From contig NZ_CP007032.1 of the NCBI RefSeq assembly GCF_000231405.2, positions 682,001 to 746,000 on the forward strand: DNA of 64,000 nucleotides, written 5' to 3'. This stretch comes from Desulfitobacterium metallireducens DSM 15288. Lineage in GTDB: Bacteria; Bacillota; Desulfitobacteriia; Desulfitobacteriales; Desulfitobacteriaceae. The notes under the pieces are model-generated. The model searched no databases. It was not told the origin of the DNA and was given only the letters and a program-made list of their open reading frames with translations. The translations under genes and the position numbers were made by a program. Positions 42,087 through 50,752 of this stretch are shown here, in pieces. How positions within the stretch are numbered: position 1 is the first letter of the stretch; each line of letters starts with the position of its first letter.

Positions 42087-42136
42087 CAAGTCCTTTACGA
42101 TTAATTCATAGTCAATTAACAAACATTATCTATAAT
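42072..42136 (+). promoter_or_regulatory. Pho box array and promoter of pstS
   Basis: Five hexamers at an exact 11-bp period: TTAACG 42072, TTAACA 42083, TTTACG 42094, TTCATA 42105, TTAACA 42116, then TATAAT at 42131-42136. The first repeat lies inside the last codons of phoB. Predicts strong induction on phosphate starvation. Confidence 0.9.
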
Positions 42137-42196
42137 GCAGTTGTGAAAGCGTTTCATATAGTTTTTAAAACCGAAATTGAGGGAGGAAATTAAAAC

Positions 42197-43060
42197 ATGT
42201 TTAAGAAGAAGTCTAGAATTGCTATTGTGAGCACTGCGTTAGTTGCCCTATTGGCATTGGCAGGTTGTGGACAAGCTGCCGCTCCTCAAGGAGGAAACAC
42301 AACAGCTGATAAGAAAACAATCACGGCAGCAGGTTCGACCGCTCTCCAACCATTAGCACAAGCAGCGGCTAAAGATTTCATGAGCAAGAATGCTGGCGTT
42401 CAAGTGAACATCAGCGGCGGCGGATCCTTCACCGGACTTAACAACGTAGCAAGCGGCTCTTCTGATATCGGTAACTCTGACGTCAGTGTCGATGGAAATG
42501 CTGATTACAAAGACAAAGGCTTAGTCGATCATCAAGTTGCTGTTGAACCGTTCTTAGTTATTACTAATAAAGATGTTACCGTTGATGATTTGTCCAAAGC
42601 TCAATTAACGGATATCTTTACAGGTAAAATCACCAACTGGAAGGATGTTGGCGGAAAAGACGCTAAAATTACGATTATTGGCCGTGCTGCTTCGTCTGGT
42701 TCACGGGCAACTATTAGCAAAATTGTGTTAGATGGAAAAGACTTCACTTCTGCTGCAACAGCTCAAGATTCCACAGGTAACTTGATTACTGCTGTAGGAC
42801 AAACTCCTGGATCTATTGGTTATATCGATGCTGCTTATTTAAAAGATACTGTTAAAGCTCTGAAATACAATGGTGTTGCTTATAGTGCTGATGCAGTGAT
42901 CAATGGACAATATCCTATCTTTGCATACGGCCACATGTATACGAAGGGTGAAGCTACGGGAACTGTGAAAGCATATCTCGATTACATCATGAGTGCAGAT
43001 TTCCAAAATACTAATGTTGAGAAAGCTGGCTTTATCCCTGTCAGCAAAATGAAGAAATAA
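42197..43060 (+). CDS. pstS: phosphate-binding lipoprotein PstS
   Basis: A 287-aa ABC-transporter binding protein. A lipoprotein signal ends LALAGCGQ (lipid-anchored Cys about 24), so it is fixed to the outer membrane face. Phosphate-binding loops include TAAGSTALQPLA, SGGGSFTGLNNV, and GRAASSGSRATISKI (the Ser/Gly/Arg phosphate cradle). Start ATG with GGGAGG at 42181. Leads the pst operon; a hairpin after it would let it be made in excess over the permease. Confidence 0.96.
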   Translation: MFKKKSRIAIVSTALVALLALAGCGQAAAPQGGNTTADKKTITAAGSTALQPLAQAAAKDFMSKNAGVQVNISGGGSFTGLNNVASGSSDIGNSDVSVDGNADYKDKGLVDHQVAVEPFLVITNKDVTVDDLSKAQLTDIFTGKITNWKDVGGKDAKITIIGRAASSGSRATISKIVLDGKDFTSAATAQDSTGNLITAVGQTPGSIGYIDAAYLKDTVKALKYNGVAYSADAVINGQYPIFAYGHMYTKGEATGTVKAYLDYIMSADFQNTNVEKAGFIPVSKMKK

Positions 43061-43099
43061 TCGGTTATCCTGCTGGAAATAGTAATCAATAAAGAATTA

Positions 43100-43151
43100 A
43101 AAATCCTAACCCCTGTTAAGATGTTGAATTTTAATAGAAGGTTAGGATTTT
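43100..43151 (+). terminator. hairpin between pstS and pstC
   Basis: AAAATCCTAAC (43100-43110) pairs with GTTAGGATTTT (43141-43151), followed by a short T-rich run. Since pstC has its own Pho box just downstream, this probably ends most pstS transcripts. Confidence 0.75.
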
Positions 43152-43204
43152 TAACATAGATTTAACAATTGTTTAATTCGGGCTTAACAGAGGCAAGCTA
43201 AAGT
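43151..43204 (+). promoter_or_regulatory. Pho box array and promoter of pstC
   Basis: TTAACA 43151, TTAACA 43162, TTAATT 43173, TTAACA 43184, exact 11-bp period. A -10-like TAAAGT at 43199 keeps the same 15-bp offset from the last repeat as at pstS. Confidence 0.85.
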
Positions 43205-43256
43205 AAGTATGTCATGTATACAGTGGGGGGTGGGAATTTTGCCTCGGAGTAGGTCT

Positions 43257-44117
43257 ATGGTTTATTTTAACGATCGTCTGTTTCGCTATCTTTTTATTGC
43301 CAGTGCAGTTCTGGTTTCATTGATTATCGTTTCGATTATCTGGTTTGTAGGGAATCAAGGGCTAGCGACTTTTCATGATGCTAGTTTGATTGAATTTTTT
43401 ACGAGTAGTATTTGGAACCCGAGTAATGGAAATTACGGGGCATTGTCCTTTATTACAGGATCCCTTGTTTCAACCTTGATTGCCATTCTTATCGGAGGAC
43501 CTCTCGGTTTAGCTGGTGCAGTATTTATGGCAAAAATTGCCCCGCCTTGGTTAAGGCGAATTATGCGCCCGGCTACCGATCTTTTTGCGGGTATTCCTTC
43601 AGTCGTCTATGGTTATGTTGGAATTACGGTTCTCGTTAATTTTATACGCGAAACAACAGGTTCACCTACAGGGTTTGGATTGCTTGCTAGTGGCATTGTC
43701 TTATCGATTATGATTTTGCCGACGGTTATTAGCATTACAGAAGATACTCTACGTTCCTTGCCTGCTACTTATGAAGAAGCATCATTAGCACTGGGTGCTA
43801 CTCGTTGGCAAACCATCTGGAGAGTGTTAGTTCCGGCTGCCTCACCAGGAATCCTAACCGCACTGATTTTAGCGATGGCACGTGCTATCGGAGAAACCAT
43901 GGCAGTGCAAATGGTCATCGGCAATTCTTCACAATTTCCGAATTCATTGATAAGCCCATCGTCAACTTTAACGAGTAATATTGTTATGGAGATGGGAAAT
44001 ACTCCGTTTGGTTCAACTTGGAATAATGCTTTATTTATGATGGCCTTAATTCTCTTACTTATTTCCCTTGTCCTCATTATTCTTGTAAGGGTAGCGGCTA
44101 AAAAGGGGGCTGAATAA
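43257..44117 (+). CDS. pstC: phosphate ABC transporter permease PstC
   Basis: Six-helix permease subunit, about 286 aa. The EAA loop is TYEEASLALGATRWQTIWRVLVPAA, and FAGIPSVVYGYVG is typical of PstC/PstA. The frame extends back to an ATG at 43209, but that would precede the predicted transcription start. GGAG at 43246-43249 serves the ATG at 43257; a TTG at 43239 is an alternative. Overlaps pstA by one base. Confidence 0.93.
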   Translation: MVYFNDRLFRYLFIASAVLVSLIIVSIIWFVGNQGLATFHDASLIEFFTSSIWNPSNGNYGALSFITGSLVSTLIAILIGGPLGLAGAVFMAKIAPPWLRRIMRPATDLFAGIPSVVYGYVGITVLVNFIRETTGSPTGFGLLASGIVLSIMILPTVISITEDTLRSLPATYEEASLALGATRWQTIWRVLVPAASPGILTALILAMARAIGETMAVQMVIGNSSQFPNSLISPSSTLTSNIVMEMGNTPFGSTWNNALFMMALILLLISLVLIILVRVAAKKGAE

Positions 44118-44959
44118 TGAGCGCTAAAAAAATGGATAAATTGGCGACGGGAGTGCTCTGGTTTGCTGCATTGTTTATCCTTGGCCTACTTATCTGGTTT
44201 TTGGTATACATCTTAGGTCGCGGATTACATTACCTCAATCTTGAGTTTTTTATCGGCCCGGATGGTATAGGGGCTCAACTCTTTAACTCGTTTTATATCC
44301 TCTTTCTCTCGCTACTCTTTTCCTTACCGATCGGGATTGGAGCGGGTATTTATTTAGCGGAATATGCACCTCAGAATAAGCTGACCGATTTAATCCGTTT
44401 GAGTGTGGAATGCTTGGCAAGTGTACCTTCAATTGTGTTTGGTTTATTTGGTATGATTATCTTTGTTAATGTATTGGGACTAGGGTACACCATTGTGGGT
44501 GGTGCCGCCACTTTAGCCCTCTTGAATTTACCTATCCTTGTGCGTGTCACGGAAGATTCCTTAAGGGGAGTTCCCGCAAGTTATCGTGAAGCAAGCCTTG
44601 CTCTAGGTGCAACGATGTGGCAAACTATACGTAAGGTTGTTCTGCCGACTGCGTTCCCGGGAATTCTGACTGGAATAACGCTCGTTGCTGGACGCGCTCT
44701 AGGGGAAACAGCGATTTTGATCTTTACAGCAGGAATGAATGTCTCCCGATATTTATTTGATACTAATCCAATGGCAGCTGGTGAAACTTTAGCCGTTCAT
44801 TTATATGCTGTGAAGGCTAATCCGTTGCCAGGGACAAATGCTGATGCCATAGCAGATGGTACAGCGGCATTGTTGATTATTGTTGTATTGATTTTTAATC
44901 TCGTATTATCTTTGCCAAGCCGCTTGATGGAAAGACGACTAAACAGCAAAAACGAATAA
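44117..44959 (+). CDS. pstA: phosphate ABC transporter permease PstA
   Basis: A 280-aa six-helix partner of PstC. EAA loop SYREASLALGATMWQTIRKVVLPTAFPGI; LASVPSIVFGLFG and RALGETAILIFTAG are family marks. ATG overlaps the pstC stop (TAATG). Confidence 0.95.
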   Translation: MSAKKMDKLATGVLWFAALFILGLLIWFLVYILGRGLHYLNLEFFIGPDGIGAQLFNSFYILFLSLLFSLPIGIGAGIYLAEYAPQNKLTDLIRLSVECLASVPSIVFGLFGMIIFVNVLGLGYTIVGGAATLALLNLPILVRVTEDSLRGVPASYREASLALGATMWQTIRKVVLPTAFPGILTGITLVAGRALGETAILIFTAGMNVSRYLFDTNPMAAGETLAVHLYAVKANPLPGTNADAIADGTAALLIIVVLIFNLVLSLPSRLMERRLNSKNE

Positions 44960-44971
44960 AGGAGACTAGTG

Positions 44972-45727
44972 ATGAGGGATAAAATCGTTGTTGAGAACCT
45001 AGATCTCTTCTACGGTGACCATAAGGCTTTAAATAATATTAGTCTGAAGATGGCTGAGAAGAGCGTTACAGCGCTGATTGGACCGTCAGGCTGCGGAAAG
45101 TCAACCTTTATCCGAAGTCTGAATCGAATGCATGATCTCTTGCCAGATGTTAAAATTTTGGGTAAGATCAAGATTGATGATGAAGATATTTACGCGTCAG
45201 ATACTGATATTGCCCTTTTGCGGAAACGGGTCGGCATGGTTTTCCAAAGGCCAAATCCTTTTCCAAAATCGGTTTATGAGAATATTGCTTATGGACCGCG
45301 AATCCATGGCGAAAATTCGAAAGCACGTTTGGATGAAATTGTCGAGTCCAGCCTGCGGGGAGCCGTTTTATGGGATGAAGTGAAGGACCGCTTGCACAAG
45401 AGCGCTCTCGGACTTTCGGGGGGACAGCAGCAGCGGCTATGTATTGCTCGCCTCTTAGCGGTGGAACCGGAAGTTCTGCTCATGGATGAACCAACCTCTG
45501 CACTTGACCCGATTTCAACAATGAAGATCGAAGAGTTGATTAGTCAATTAAAAGCAAAGTATACAATTGTTATTGTCACACATAATATGCATCAAGCCTC
45601 GCGGATTTCTGATCAAACCGCCTTTTTCTTAAACGGAGTACTTGTTGAAGCGGATGAAACAGGGGTTTTATTTACTCGACCTGCAGATCAGAGAACAGAG
45701 GATTACATTTCTGGCCGTTTTGGTTAA
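44972..45727 (+). CDS. pstB: phosphate ABC transporter ATPase PstB
   Basis: A 251-aa ABC ATPase energising PstCA. Walker [22 protein letters not shown]-loop [19 protein letters not shown] (a PstB signature), [33 protein letters not shown], and the switch His in [15 protein letters not shown] at 44959 fits the ATG at 44972. Confidence 0.96.
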   Translation: MRDKIVVENLDLFYGDHKALNNISLKMAEKSVTALIGPSGCGKSTFIRSLNRMHDLLPDVKILGKIKIDDEDIYASDTDIALLRKRVGMVFQRPNPFPKSVYENIAYGPRIHGENSKARLDEIVESSLRGAVLWDEVKDRLHKSALGLSGGQQQRLCIARLLAVEPEVLLMDEPTSALDPISTMKIEELISQLKAKYTIVIVTHNMHQASRISDQTAFFLNGVLVEADETGVLFTRPADQRTEDYISGRFG

Positions 45728-45743
45728 TAAGGGGGTATTCAGA

Positions 45744-46400
45744 GTGGCAACTCGACATTTATTTGATCAAGCCTTAGAGGACTTGAATGAGGAAATATTT
45801 CGCTTAGGGGAAATGGTGAACAGCCAGATTAAAGACGCAATGACCGCCCTTGATAAACAAGATTTAGAGTTAGCCAACCATGTGATTACTGGGGATCTTA
45901 AGGTTAACGAATTGCAAGCGAAAATTGAAGAGAAATGTACACTTCTCATTGCTACACAACAGCCTTTTGCAAAAGACTTGCGTAAAATCGTGGCTTATTT
46001 CAAAATTTCAATCAATCTCGAGCGCATGGGTGATTTAGCAGTTGACCTTGCTAAAATTTCGTTACGCATTGGTGGCGAAAAGTTGATTAAACCTCTTATT
46101 GATTTACCCCGTATGGCAGAGCTTGTTCGGGAGATGTCCTTACAAGGTATCACGGCGTGTAAGGATGAAAATGCTGAAGAAGCACAAGCTATGGCTGCAA
46201 AAGATGACATTGTTGATCATCTTTATAATCAGATTTTCAGTGAATTAATGCTCTTGATGATTGAGGACCCGAAGAAAATCAATCAAGCCGCTTATCTTTT
46301 ATTTGCGGGACGACACTTGGAACGCATCGGTGACTATTGTACCAATATCTCGGAAGAAGTCCTTTATGTTGTCACAGGTAAACGGACCGATTTAAATTAA
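45744..46400 (+). CDS. phoU: phosphate signalling protein PhoU
   Basis: A 218-aa cytosolic protein made of two three-helix PhoU repeats, each with an acidic metal-binding motif (TALDKQDLELANHVI and AKDDIVDHLYNQIF). It links Pst activity to the PhoR/PhoB system and limits phosphate uptake. AGGGGG at 45729 serves GTG 45744; a longer frame running into pstB lacks a ribosome site. Last gene of the operon. Confidence 0.93.
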   Translation: MATRHLFDQALEDLNEEIFRLGEMVNSQIKDAMTALDKQDLELANHVITGDLKVNELQAKIEEKCTLLIATQQPFAKDLRKIVAYFKISINLERMGDLAVDLAKISLRIGGEKLIKPLIDLPRMAELVREMSLQGITACKDENAEEAQAMAAKDDIVDHLYNQIFSELMLLMIEDPKKINQAAYLLFAGRHLERIGDYCTNISEEVLYVVTGKRTDLN

Positions 46401-46429
46401 ATAAGGCAAATTTGGAAGCTGGAGTATCA

Positions 46430-46463
46430 AGACTTTGAATCGGTCGATTCAAGGTCTTTTTTA
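46430..46463 (+). terminator. terminator of the pst-phoU operon
   Basis: AGACTTTGAATCG (46430-46442) pairs with CGATTCAAGGTCT (46445-46457) with one G-T pair, followed by T6. Confidence 0.85.
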
Positions 46464-46577
46464 TAGACTTGAAGACAGGTATAGTTATTGAATTATAGGC
46501 AAATGGTATTATATTATGTATTATAATATTAGGAAGTCTTTTTTTAGTCATAGAGTGTAAGATAAAGGGGATAAATC

Positions 46578-46904
46578 GTGGAAGATCAAATTACGAAAAT
46601 AAAAAGTGACTTTTTTAAAGCGCTTGCTCATCCAACTCGGGTAGCAATTCTTGAACGTATTGCGGATCAAGAAGTATGTGTTTGCGAGATTATTGAGGAT
46701 TTGGGCCTAGAACAATCTAATGTTTCTCAACATCTTGCGATTTTACGCAAACAGAATATTATTACCTCGACAAAAGCGGGGCTACAAGTTCATTATCAGA
46801 TCAAATATCCTGAAGTTTTGGAGATTTTAAAAACGGTTGAAAGTATTATGACCAAACAACTCAATGAAACTCAAGAGTTAATTCGTCATTTGGGAGGACG
46901 GTGA
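46578..46904 (+). CDS. ArsR-family repressor
   Basis: A 108-aa winged-helix repressor with the ArsR metalloid motif EVCVCEI at the start of the recognition helix region (Cys about 34 and 36), the core FFKALAHPTRVAILERI, and LGLEQSNVSQHLAILRKQNII. Start GTG with AAAGGGG at 46565. An AT-rich inverted repeat (46507-46513 with 46522-46528) upstream may be its operator. Convergent with the TDT transporter, so its target is not obvious. Confidence 0.87.
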   Translation: MEDQITKIKSDFFKALAHPTRVAILERIADQEVCVCEIIEDLGLEQSNVSQHLAILRKQNIITSTKAGLQVHYQIKYPEVLEILKTVESIMTKQLNETQELIRHLGGR

Positions 46905-46980
46905 GAAAGGAATAACTAATAGCGGTATATTTGTGGACATATTTGACCTCCATGTTAATCACAGTTTGTTTCTTAGGAAA

Positions 46981-47009
46981 AAAGCAACTCCGATTGGAGT
47001 TGCTTTTAT
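46981..47009. terminator. bidirectional terminator between arsR and the TDT gene
   Basis: AAAGCAACTCC (46981-46991) pairs with GGAGTTGCTTT (46996-47006), loop GATT. A-rich left and T-rich right flanks suit both convergent genes. Confidence 0.88.
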
Positions 47010-47044
47010 GTTACTTCTCGCTGAAACAGTCGTTTTTTCAGTAC

Positions 47045-48151
47045 CTATTTATTGGTAGACGTAGGATTTGGCATAGGTTGAGGTGGGGCTTGGAAAAGCT
47101 TTCCGTTAAAACTTCCAGCGAGGGTTCGTACAAAGGATAAGATCCATTGCACAGTGAGCAAAGCTGTGAGAAGAGCGGTGTATCCAAGGACTAGGCTGGA
47201 TTGGTAATACACCCCTAATTTAAAACTGGCCATCGTATAGGCAGCAAGGGGGAAGATGAAGGCCCACCAGGATAGGGTAAAAGGGATGCCTCCATGCTTT
47301 TGGTAATGACGTGAGATCAAGAGGGTAATTAAGATGGCCCATAAGCCGAGTCCCCAAATGATGTTTGCCAGGAGATAAAGCGTTTCTACACCGGGAAGAA
47401 CCCCTAGGAGCTTAGCTGAATCGGCTAAACCCATTAATGATACAGTTCCCACGCCGATTGGCCCGAGAATAATCCAAAAGGTGGGTGCCATCGGATTTGG
47501 AGGTAACGAATGTTGAGCAAATCGTGTGAAGACTATAGCCCCGATGAAAAGAAAGAGGAAAAAGCCAAGTCCCCAAAAACTGAAATTGATGAGAAGTGCC
47601 GTTTTAGCCCAAGAAGCATTCATGGAATGTAACATTGTTGTTAAAGGGTTTCCGATTAGGGGAACAGCAATACTCGCAACCGGTGAAATTAACCAAGCAA
47701 AGTTGATCATTTGAGGCGGCGTTTGTTCAGAACGCATCATGTTGTAAGAAGCTTGCGTTCCGAAAATTAACGCACCCAGCACCCCAATCAACCAAGAGAG
47801 CAAGGCGAGGGAAGATAAAAAAGAGGGACTAAAAAATTTTTGACCCATTAGTGCAGCATTCGAAGCAAGAATGATTAACCCGATAGGCATGGTCACAAAG
47901 AAGTTTCCCATAATGGGGTGCATTAAATCTTTTTTGATATTGTCAAAGTGCGAAAACCAGCGAAGTAACCAGGGGATAAAGATTAAAATAAAAAGTAGTG
48001 CATTTAGCCAGGCTAGACCGATTCCTAGGCTGCGAGAGGGTGCCCAAATGTTACCCCATAGATAGAGTACATTAGCAAATCCACCCGTGCCCATGACGGC
48101 AGCAAACCAAGCCGGAGAAAAGTTTTTAACGATTCCTTTCTCTCGTGACAT
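47045..48151 (-). CDS. TDT/SLAC1-family transporter (TehA-like)
   Basis: A 368-aa ten-helix membrane protein of the tellurite-resistance/dicarboxylate (TDT) family, related to TehA, Mae1 and the SLAC1 anion channel. The opening NFSPAWFAAVMGTGGFANVL is the family signature, and GIGLAWLNALLF and FVTMPIGLIILA match helices 2-3. Possible roles are dicarboxylate, sulfite or other anion efflux; the substrate is not determinable. ATG at 48151 with GGAGG upstream on the minus strand. Divergent from the arsR-arsM unit, with which it may share an operator. Confidence 0.85.
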   Translation of the reverse strand: MSREKGIVKNFSPAWFAAVMGTGGFANVLYLWGNIWAPSRSLGIGLAWLNALLFILIFIPWLLRWFSHFDNIKKDLMHPIMGNFFVTMPIGLIILASNAALMGQKFFSPSFLSSLALLSWLIGVLGALIFGTQASYNMMRSEQTPPQMINFAWLISPVASIAVPLIGNPLTTMLHSMNASWAKTALLINFSFWGLGFFLFLFIGAIVFTRFAQHSLPPNPMAPTFWIILGPIGVGTVSLMGLADSAKLLGVLPGVETLYLLANIIWGLGLWAILITLLISRHYQKHGGIPFTLSWWAFIFPLAAYTMASFKLGVYYQSSLVLGYTALLTALLTVQWILSFVRTLAGSFNGKLFQAPPQPMPNPTSTNK

Positions 48152-48277
48152 CTAAAATCCTCCTCTTTACTATATTATGAATTACGAATATAGTATATAT
48201 CTGTAGGAGGTATCAATCAAGGGAAATGTATAAATATGTTATCACGAAGAACAAAACTTCTAAGTTTAGTTGTTAAC

Positions 48278-48293
48278 ATCAAAAATATTTGAT
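48278..48293. promoter_or_regulatory. ArsR-type operator before arsR-arsM
   Basis: ATCAAA (48278-48283) and TTTGAT (48288-48293) with a 4-bp spacer resemble the ATCAAAT...ATTTGAT half-sites of arsenic-responsive ArsR proteins, 12 bp before the repressor start. Confidence 0.6.
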
Positions 48294-48304
48294 ATGATGA
48301 AGCT

Positions 48305-48613
48305 ATGATAGATACAATTAGAATTTCAAATGCTTTAAGTGATCCCATTCGTCATCGTATTCTACTGATGTTAGCTAAAAATGAAAGGGGTGAAACTCAA
48401 GGGTGCTGTAATTCCCCATATGAGGGGGTATGCAATTGTGATATCGTATCCGCATTAGGATTGATCCAATCGAGAGTTTCCTATCATATGAAAGAACTCG
48501 CAGATGCCAAGCTTATCACCGAAGAATCTAAAGGGAAATGGAAATATTATTACCTTAATCAAGAAACGCTAAGGAGGTATATTGAACAAGTCGAATTGGA
48601 CTTTAAACTATAA
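48305..48613 (+). CDS. ArsR-family repressor of the arsM unit
   Basis: A 102-aa repressor with an unusual cysteine-rich insert in front of the DNA-recognition helix, GCCNSPYEGVCNCDI (five Cys including the CNCDI equivalent of the ArsR CVC site), which differs from the other ArsR proteins of the window and suggests a distinct As(III)/MAs(III) site. The core SNALSDPIRHRILLML and QSRVSYHMKELADAKLI are intact. ATG 48305; transcription through a 33-84 bp gap leads into arsM. Confidence 0.88.
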   Translation: MIDTIRISNALSDPIRHRILLMLAKNERGETQGCCNSPYEGVCNCDIVSALGLIQSRVSYHMKELADAKLITEESKGKWKYYYLNQETLRRYIEQVELDFKL

Positions 48614-48697
48614 CCTCTATTTTTTTATTCTACATATCAAGAAAATTTGATGTGCCTTAAATTTCTACTCAATACTGTAAAAAGGGAGGAAACTGAA

Positions 48698-49510
48698 ATG
48701 GAAGATATACGTGAAACGGTAAGAGAGAAGTACGCTTTTGCCATTACGAATCAGAATCAAGGATGTTGTGGAAGCAGCGGGTGCTGTGGTAGTTCCTTAA
48801 GTGATGCGAAAGACCCGATTACAGCTAATCTTTATGATGAAGCGGATTTACAAGGCTTAGATTCAGATCTAGTCGCCAATTCCTTCGGATGTGGAAATCC
48901 TACAGCTTTGGCAACCTTAAATCCGGGTGAGGCTGTATTGGATTTGGGAAGTGGTTCCGGACTAGATGTTCTTCTCTCAGCTAAAAGGGTGGGACCGACA
49001 GGGAAAGCATATGGACTCGATATGACGGAGGAAATGCTTGCAGTTGCAAGGGAGAATCAAAGAAAGAGCGGAGTGGAGAATGTAGAGTTCTTGAAAGGGC
49101 ACATTGAAGAAATTCCCTTACCTGATAATACAGTCGATGTGATTATTTCAAACTGTGTTATAAACCTTTCAGGGGATAAAGATCAAGTACTGAAAGAAGC
49201 ATTCCGTGTATTGAAACCCCAGGGAAGATTCGCTGTCTCGGATATTGTATTAAAGAAATCTCTCCCGGAAAGGATCCGGGAGAATATGTTAGCTTGGGCA
49301 GGGTGTATCGCTGGGGCATTGTTGGAAGAAGAATATCGTGAAAAGCTCGCTTTATCAGGGTTTGAAAATATCGAACTTCAAGTGACCCGCGAGTATGATC
49401 TTACAGACCCAAGTTTGAGAGGTATGCTGGAGGAATTCTCAGAGGAGGAAATCGAGAAATTCCAAGGGTCAATTGTGAGTGCCTTTATTCGGGCGAATAA
49501 GCCAGTCTAG
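48698..49510 (+). CDS. arsM: arsenite S-adenosylmethionine methyltransferase ArsM
   Basis: A 270-aa SAM-dependent enzyme that methylates As(III) to mono-, di- and trimethyl forms. The N-terminal Cys cluster [14 protein letters not shown] motif [45 protein letters not shown] with the As-binding Cys, and AGCIAGAL with the last catalytic Cys are all present. GGGAGG at 48684 fixes the ATG at 48698; upstream TTG/ATG codons at 48647 have no site. Together with the ArsP-like permease at 57.3 kb it suggests an organoarsenical route. Confidence 0.95.
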   Translation: MEDIRETVREKYAFAITNQNQGCCGSSGCCGSSLSDAKDPITANLYDEADLQGLDSDLVANSFGCGNPTALATLNPGEAVLDLGSGSGLDVLLSAKRVGPTGKAYGLDMTEEMLAVARENQRKSGVENVEFLKGHIEEIPLPDNTVDVIISNCVINLSGDKDQVLKEAFRVLKPQGRFAVSDIVLKKSLPERIRENMLAWAGCIAGALLEEEYREKLALSGFENIELQVTREYDLTDPSLRGMLEEFSEEEIEKFQGSIVSAFIRANKPV

Positions 49511-49550
49511 AAAAAATTGAAGATTGAACGTGAATCTATGAGAAATTCAA

Positions 49551-49838
49551 GAAACGAGACTGTCGCAAAACCTATGGTCGTGTAGTTTCGCGCCTATCCG
49601 TTCACTCTAGCGCTCTGGGACTGGTTCACTTCGCCTTCGTAGCAGCTCCGCCAAACCTCTAGGCAATACCTGATGTGAACCTCTGGCTGCGCTAGGCTAC
49701 GAAGGCTTTGTTCACCTGCACGTCACTCCGCGAATCGTTCTCTCCTATGCGCGAAACTACGCTTTCGGGTCTTTTGCAATAGTTCATAATTATTTTGAGC
49801 ATCGAAAACGGGGCTGTTTTGCGACAGCCCCGTTTTTT
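49551..49838 (+). repeat. structured intergenic repeat, copy B
   Basis: Homologue of 10333-10624 in the same orientation. Helix 1 is GTAGTTTCGCGC (49582-49593) with GCGCGAAACTAC (49749-49760). Helix 2 is GCCTTCGTAGC (49633-49643) with GCTACGAAGGC (49696-49706). It begins with ACTGTCGCAAAAC and ends with a terminator hairpin whose right side holds GTTTTGCGACAG, so its termini are inverted repeats. No ORF. It occupies almost the whole gap between arsM and arsC. Confidence 0.82.
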
Positions 49839-49839
49839 C
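49806..49839 (+). terminator. terminator hairpin closing repeat copy B
   Basis: AAAACGGGGCTGT (49806-49818) pairs with ACAGCCCCGTTTT (49824-49836) and is followed by further T. A strong intrinsic terminator in its own right. Confidence 0.85.
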
Positions 49840-49924
49840 TAGGTAATACTATTGATCGCATTACAATATAAGTATATAATTATATTATAAATCGCACCTG
49901 CGAATAAATTAAGGAGATAGACCT

Positions 49925-50344
49925 ATGAACAAAAAGACGATCTATTTCATTTGTACTGGAAATTCCTGCCGTAGTCAAATCGGCGAAGGATTCGGTAAGA
50001 AATACCTGGACCATGAATATAATGTGTATAGTGCTGGGATCGAGGCTCATGGTTTGAATCCCTTGGCAGTTAAGGTCATGGCCGAAGTGGGGGTAGATAT
50101 TTCGGGACAGACTTCGGACGTGATTAACTTAGAACAACTTAATCAAGCGGATTATGTAATCACCCTGTGTGGAGATGCCCATGATCGATGTCCAATGACT
50201 CCTCCACATGTCAAAAGAGATCATTGGGGATTCGAAGACCCGGCAAGAGCAGAAGGCTCCGATGAGGAGCGATTACAGGTTTTTAGGCGAGTTCGTGATG
50301 AGATCGAAGAACGGATCAAGCAATTTGCTTTAAATGGGGAGTAA
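49925..50344 (+). CDS. arsC: thioredoxin-dependent arsenate reductase ArsC
   Basis: A 139-aa LMW-phosphatase-fold arsenate reductase converting As(V) to As(III). P-loop [13 protein letters not shown] (nucleophilic Cys about 10, plus second Cys), and the redox pair CGDAHDRCP (about 81 and 88) as in B. subtilis/S. aureus ArsC. ATG with AAGGAG at 49909. First gene of arsC-arsR-acr3. Confidence 0.96.
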   Translation: MNKKTIYFICTGNSCRSQIGEGFGKKYLDHEYNVYSAGIEAHGLNPLAVKVMAEVGVDISGQTSDVINLEQLNQADYVITLCGDAHDRCPMTPPHVKRDHWGFEDPARAEGSDEERLQVFRRVRDEIEERIKQFALNGE

Positions 50345-50408
50345 TTGAATTAAATAAAAATGAAAGTAAAAATGCTCGAGGGAATATGAAGAAGAAGGAG
50401 GGAATCAG

Positions 50409-50741
50409 TTGCACGAAATGGAAGGTCTGGAACACCTTGTGGAGGAATTTAAGACTTTAGGCGATAAGACACGTCTACGGATTCTGGGACTTCTCCGAAA
50501 ACGGGAATTATGTGTGTGTGATCTACAAGAAGTTTTAGCAATTAGCCAACCGGGTGTATCACAACATATGCGAAGGCTGCGTTTGAATGGATTGGTAAAA
50601 GAACGACGTGAAGGGCAGTGGACTTATTATTCTTTGAACGAGGAGAATCCCTTATTAGAAATGATCCTCCCGATGATTCCCACGATTGAAGAAGATGAGA
50701 AACGATTAAACCATGCTCCAGGGTGTAAAACCCAAAAATAG
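50409..50741 (+). CDS. arsR: ArsR-family arsenic repressor
   Basis: A 110-aa repressor with ELCVCDL (Cys at the recognition helix, the As(III) site), [16 protein letters not shown] and [17 protein letters not shown]. The start is TTG 50409, spaced from AGGAGGG at 50395; an ATG at 50418 would be too far. Between arsC and acr3, so it controls this operon. Confidence 0.92.
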   Translation: MHEMEGLEHLVEEFKTLGDKTRLRILGLLRKRELCVCDLQEVLAISQPGVSQHMRRLRLNGLVKERREGQWTYYSLNEENPLLEMILPMIPTIEEDEKRLNHAPGCKTQK

Positions 50742-50752
50742 GAGGTCTTTTG

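Noticed and set aside
43209-43256. N-terminal extension of PstC from ATG 43209
   Set aside because: It lies at or before the predicted transcription start of the pstC Pho promoter and has no ribosome site.
46507-46528. Strong operator before the arsR at 46578
   Set aside because: The 7-bp inverted repeat is made only of A and T in an AT-rich region, so it may be chance; mentioned in the gene entry but not listed as a site.
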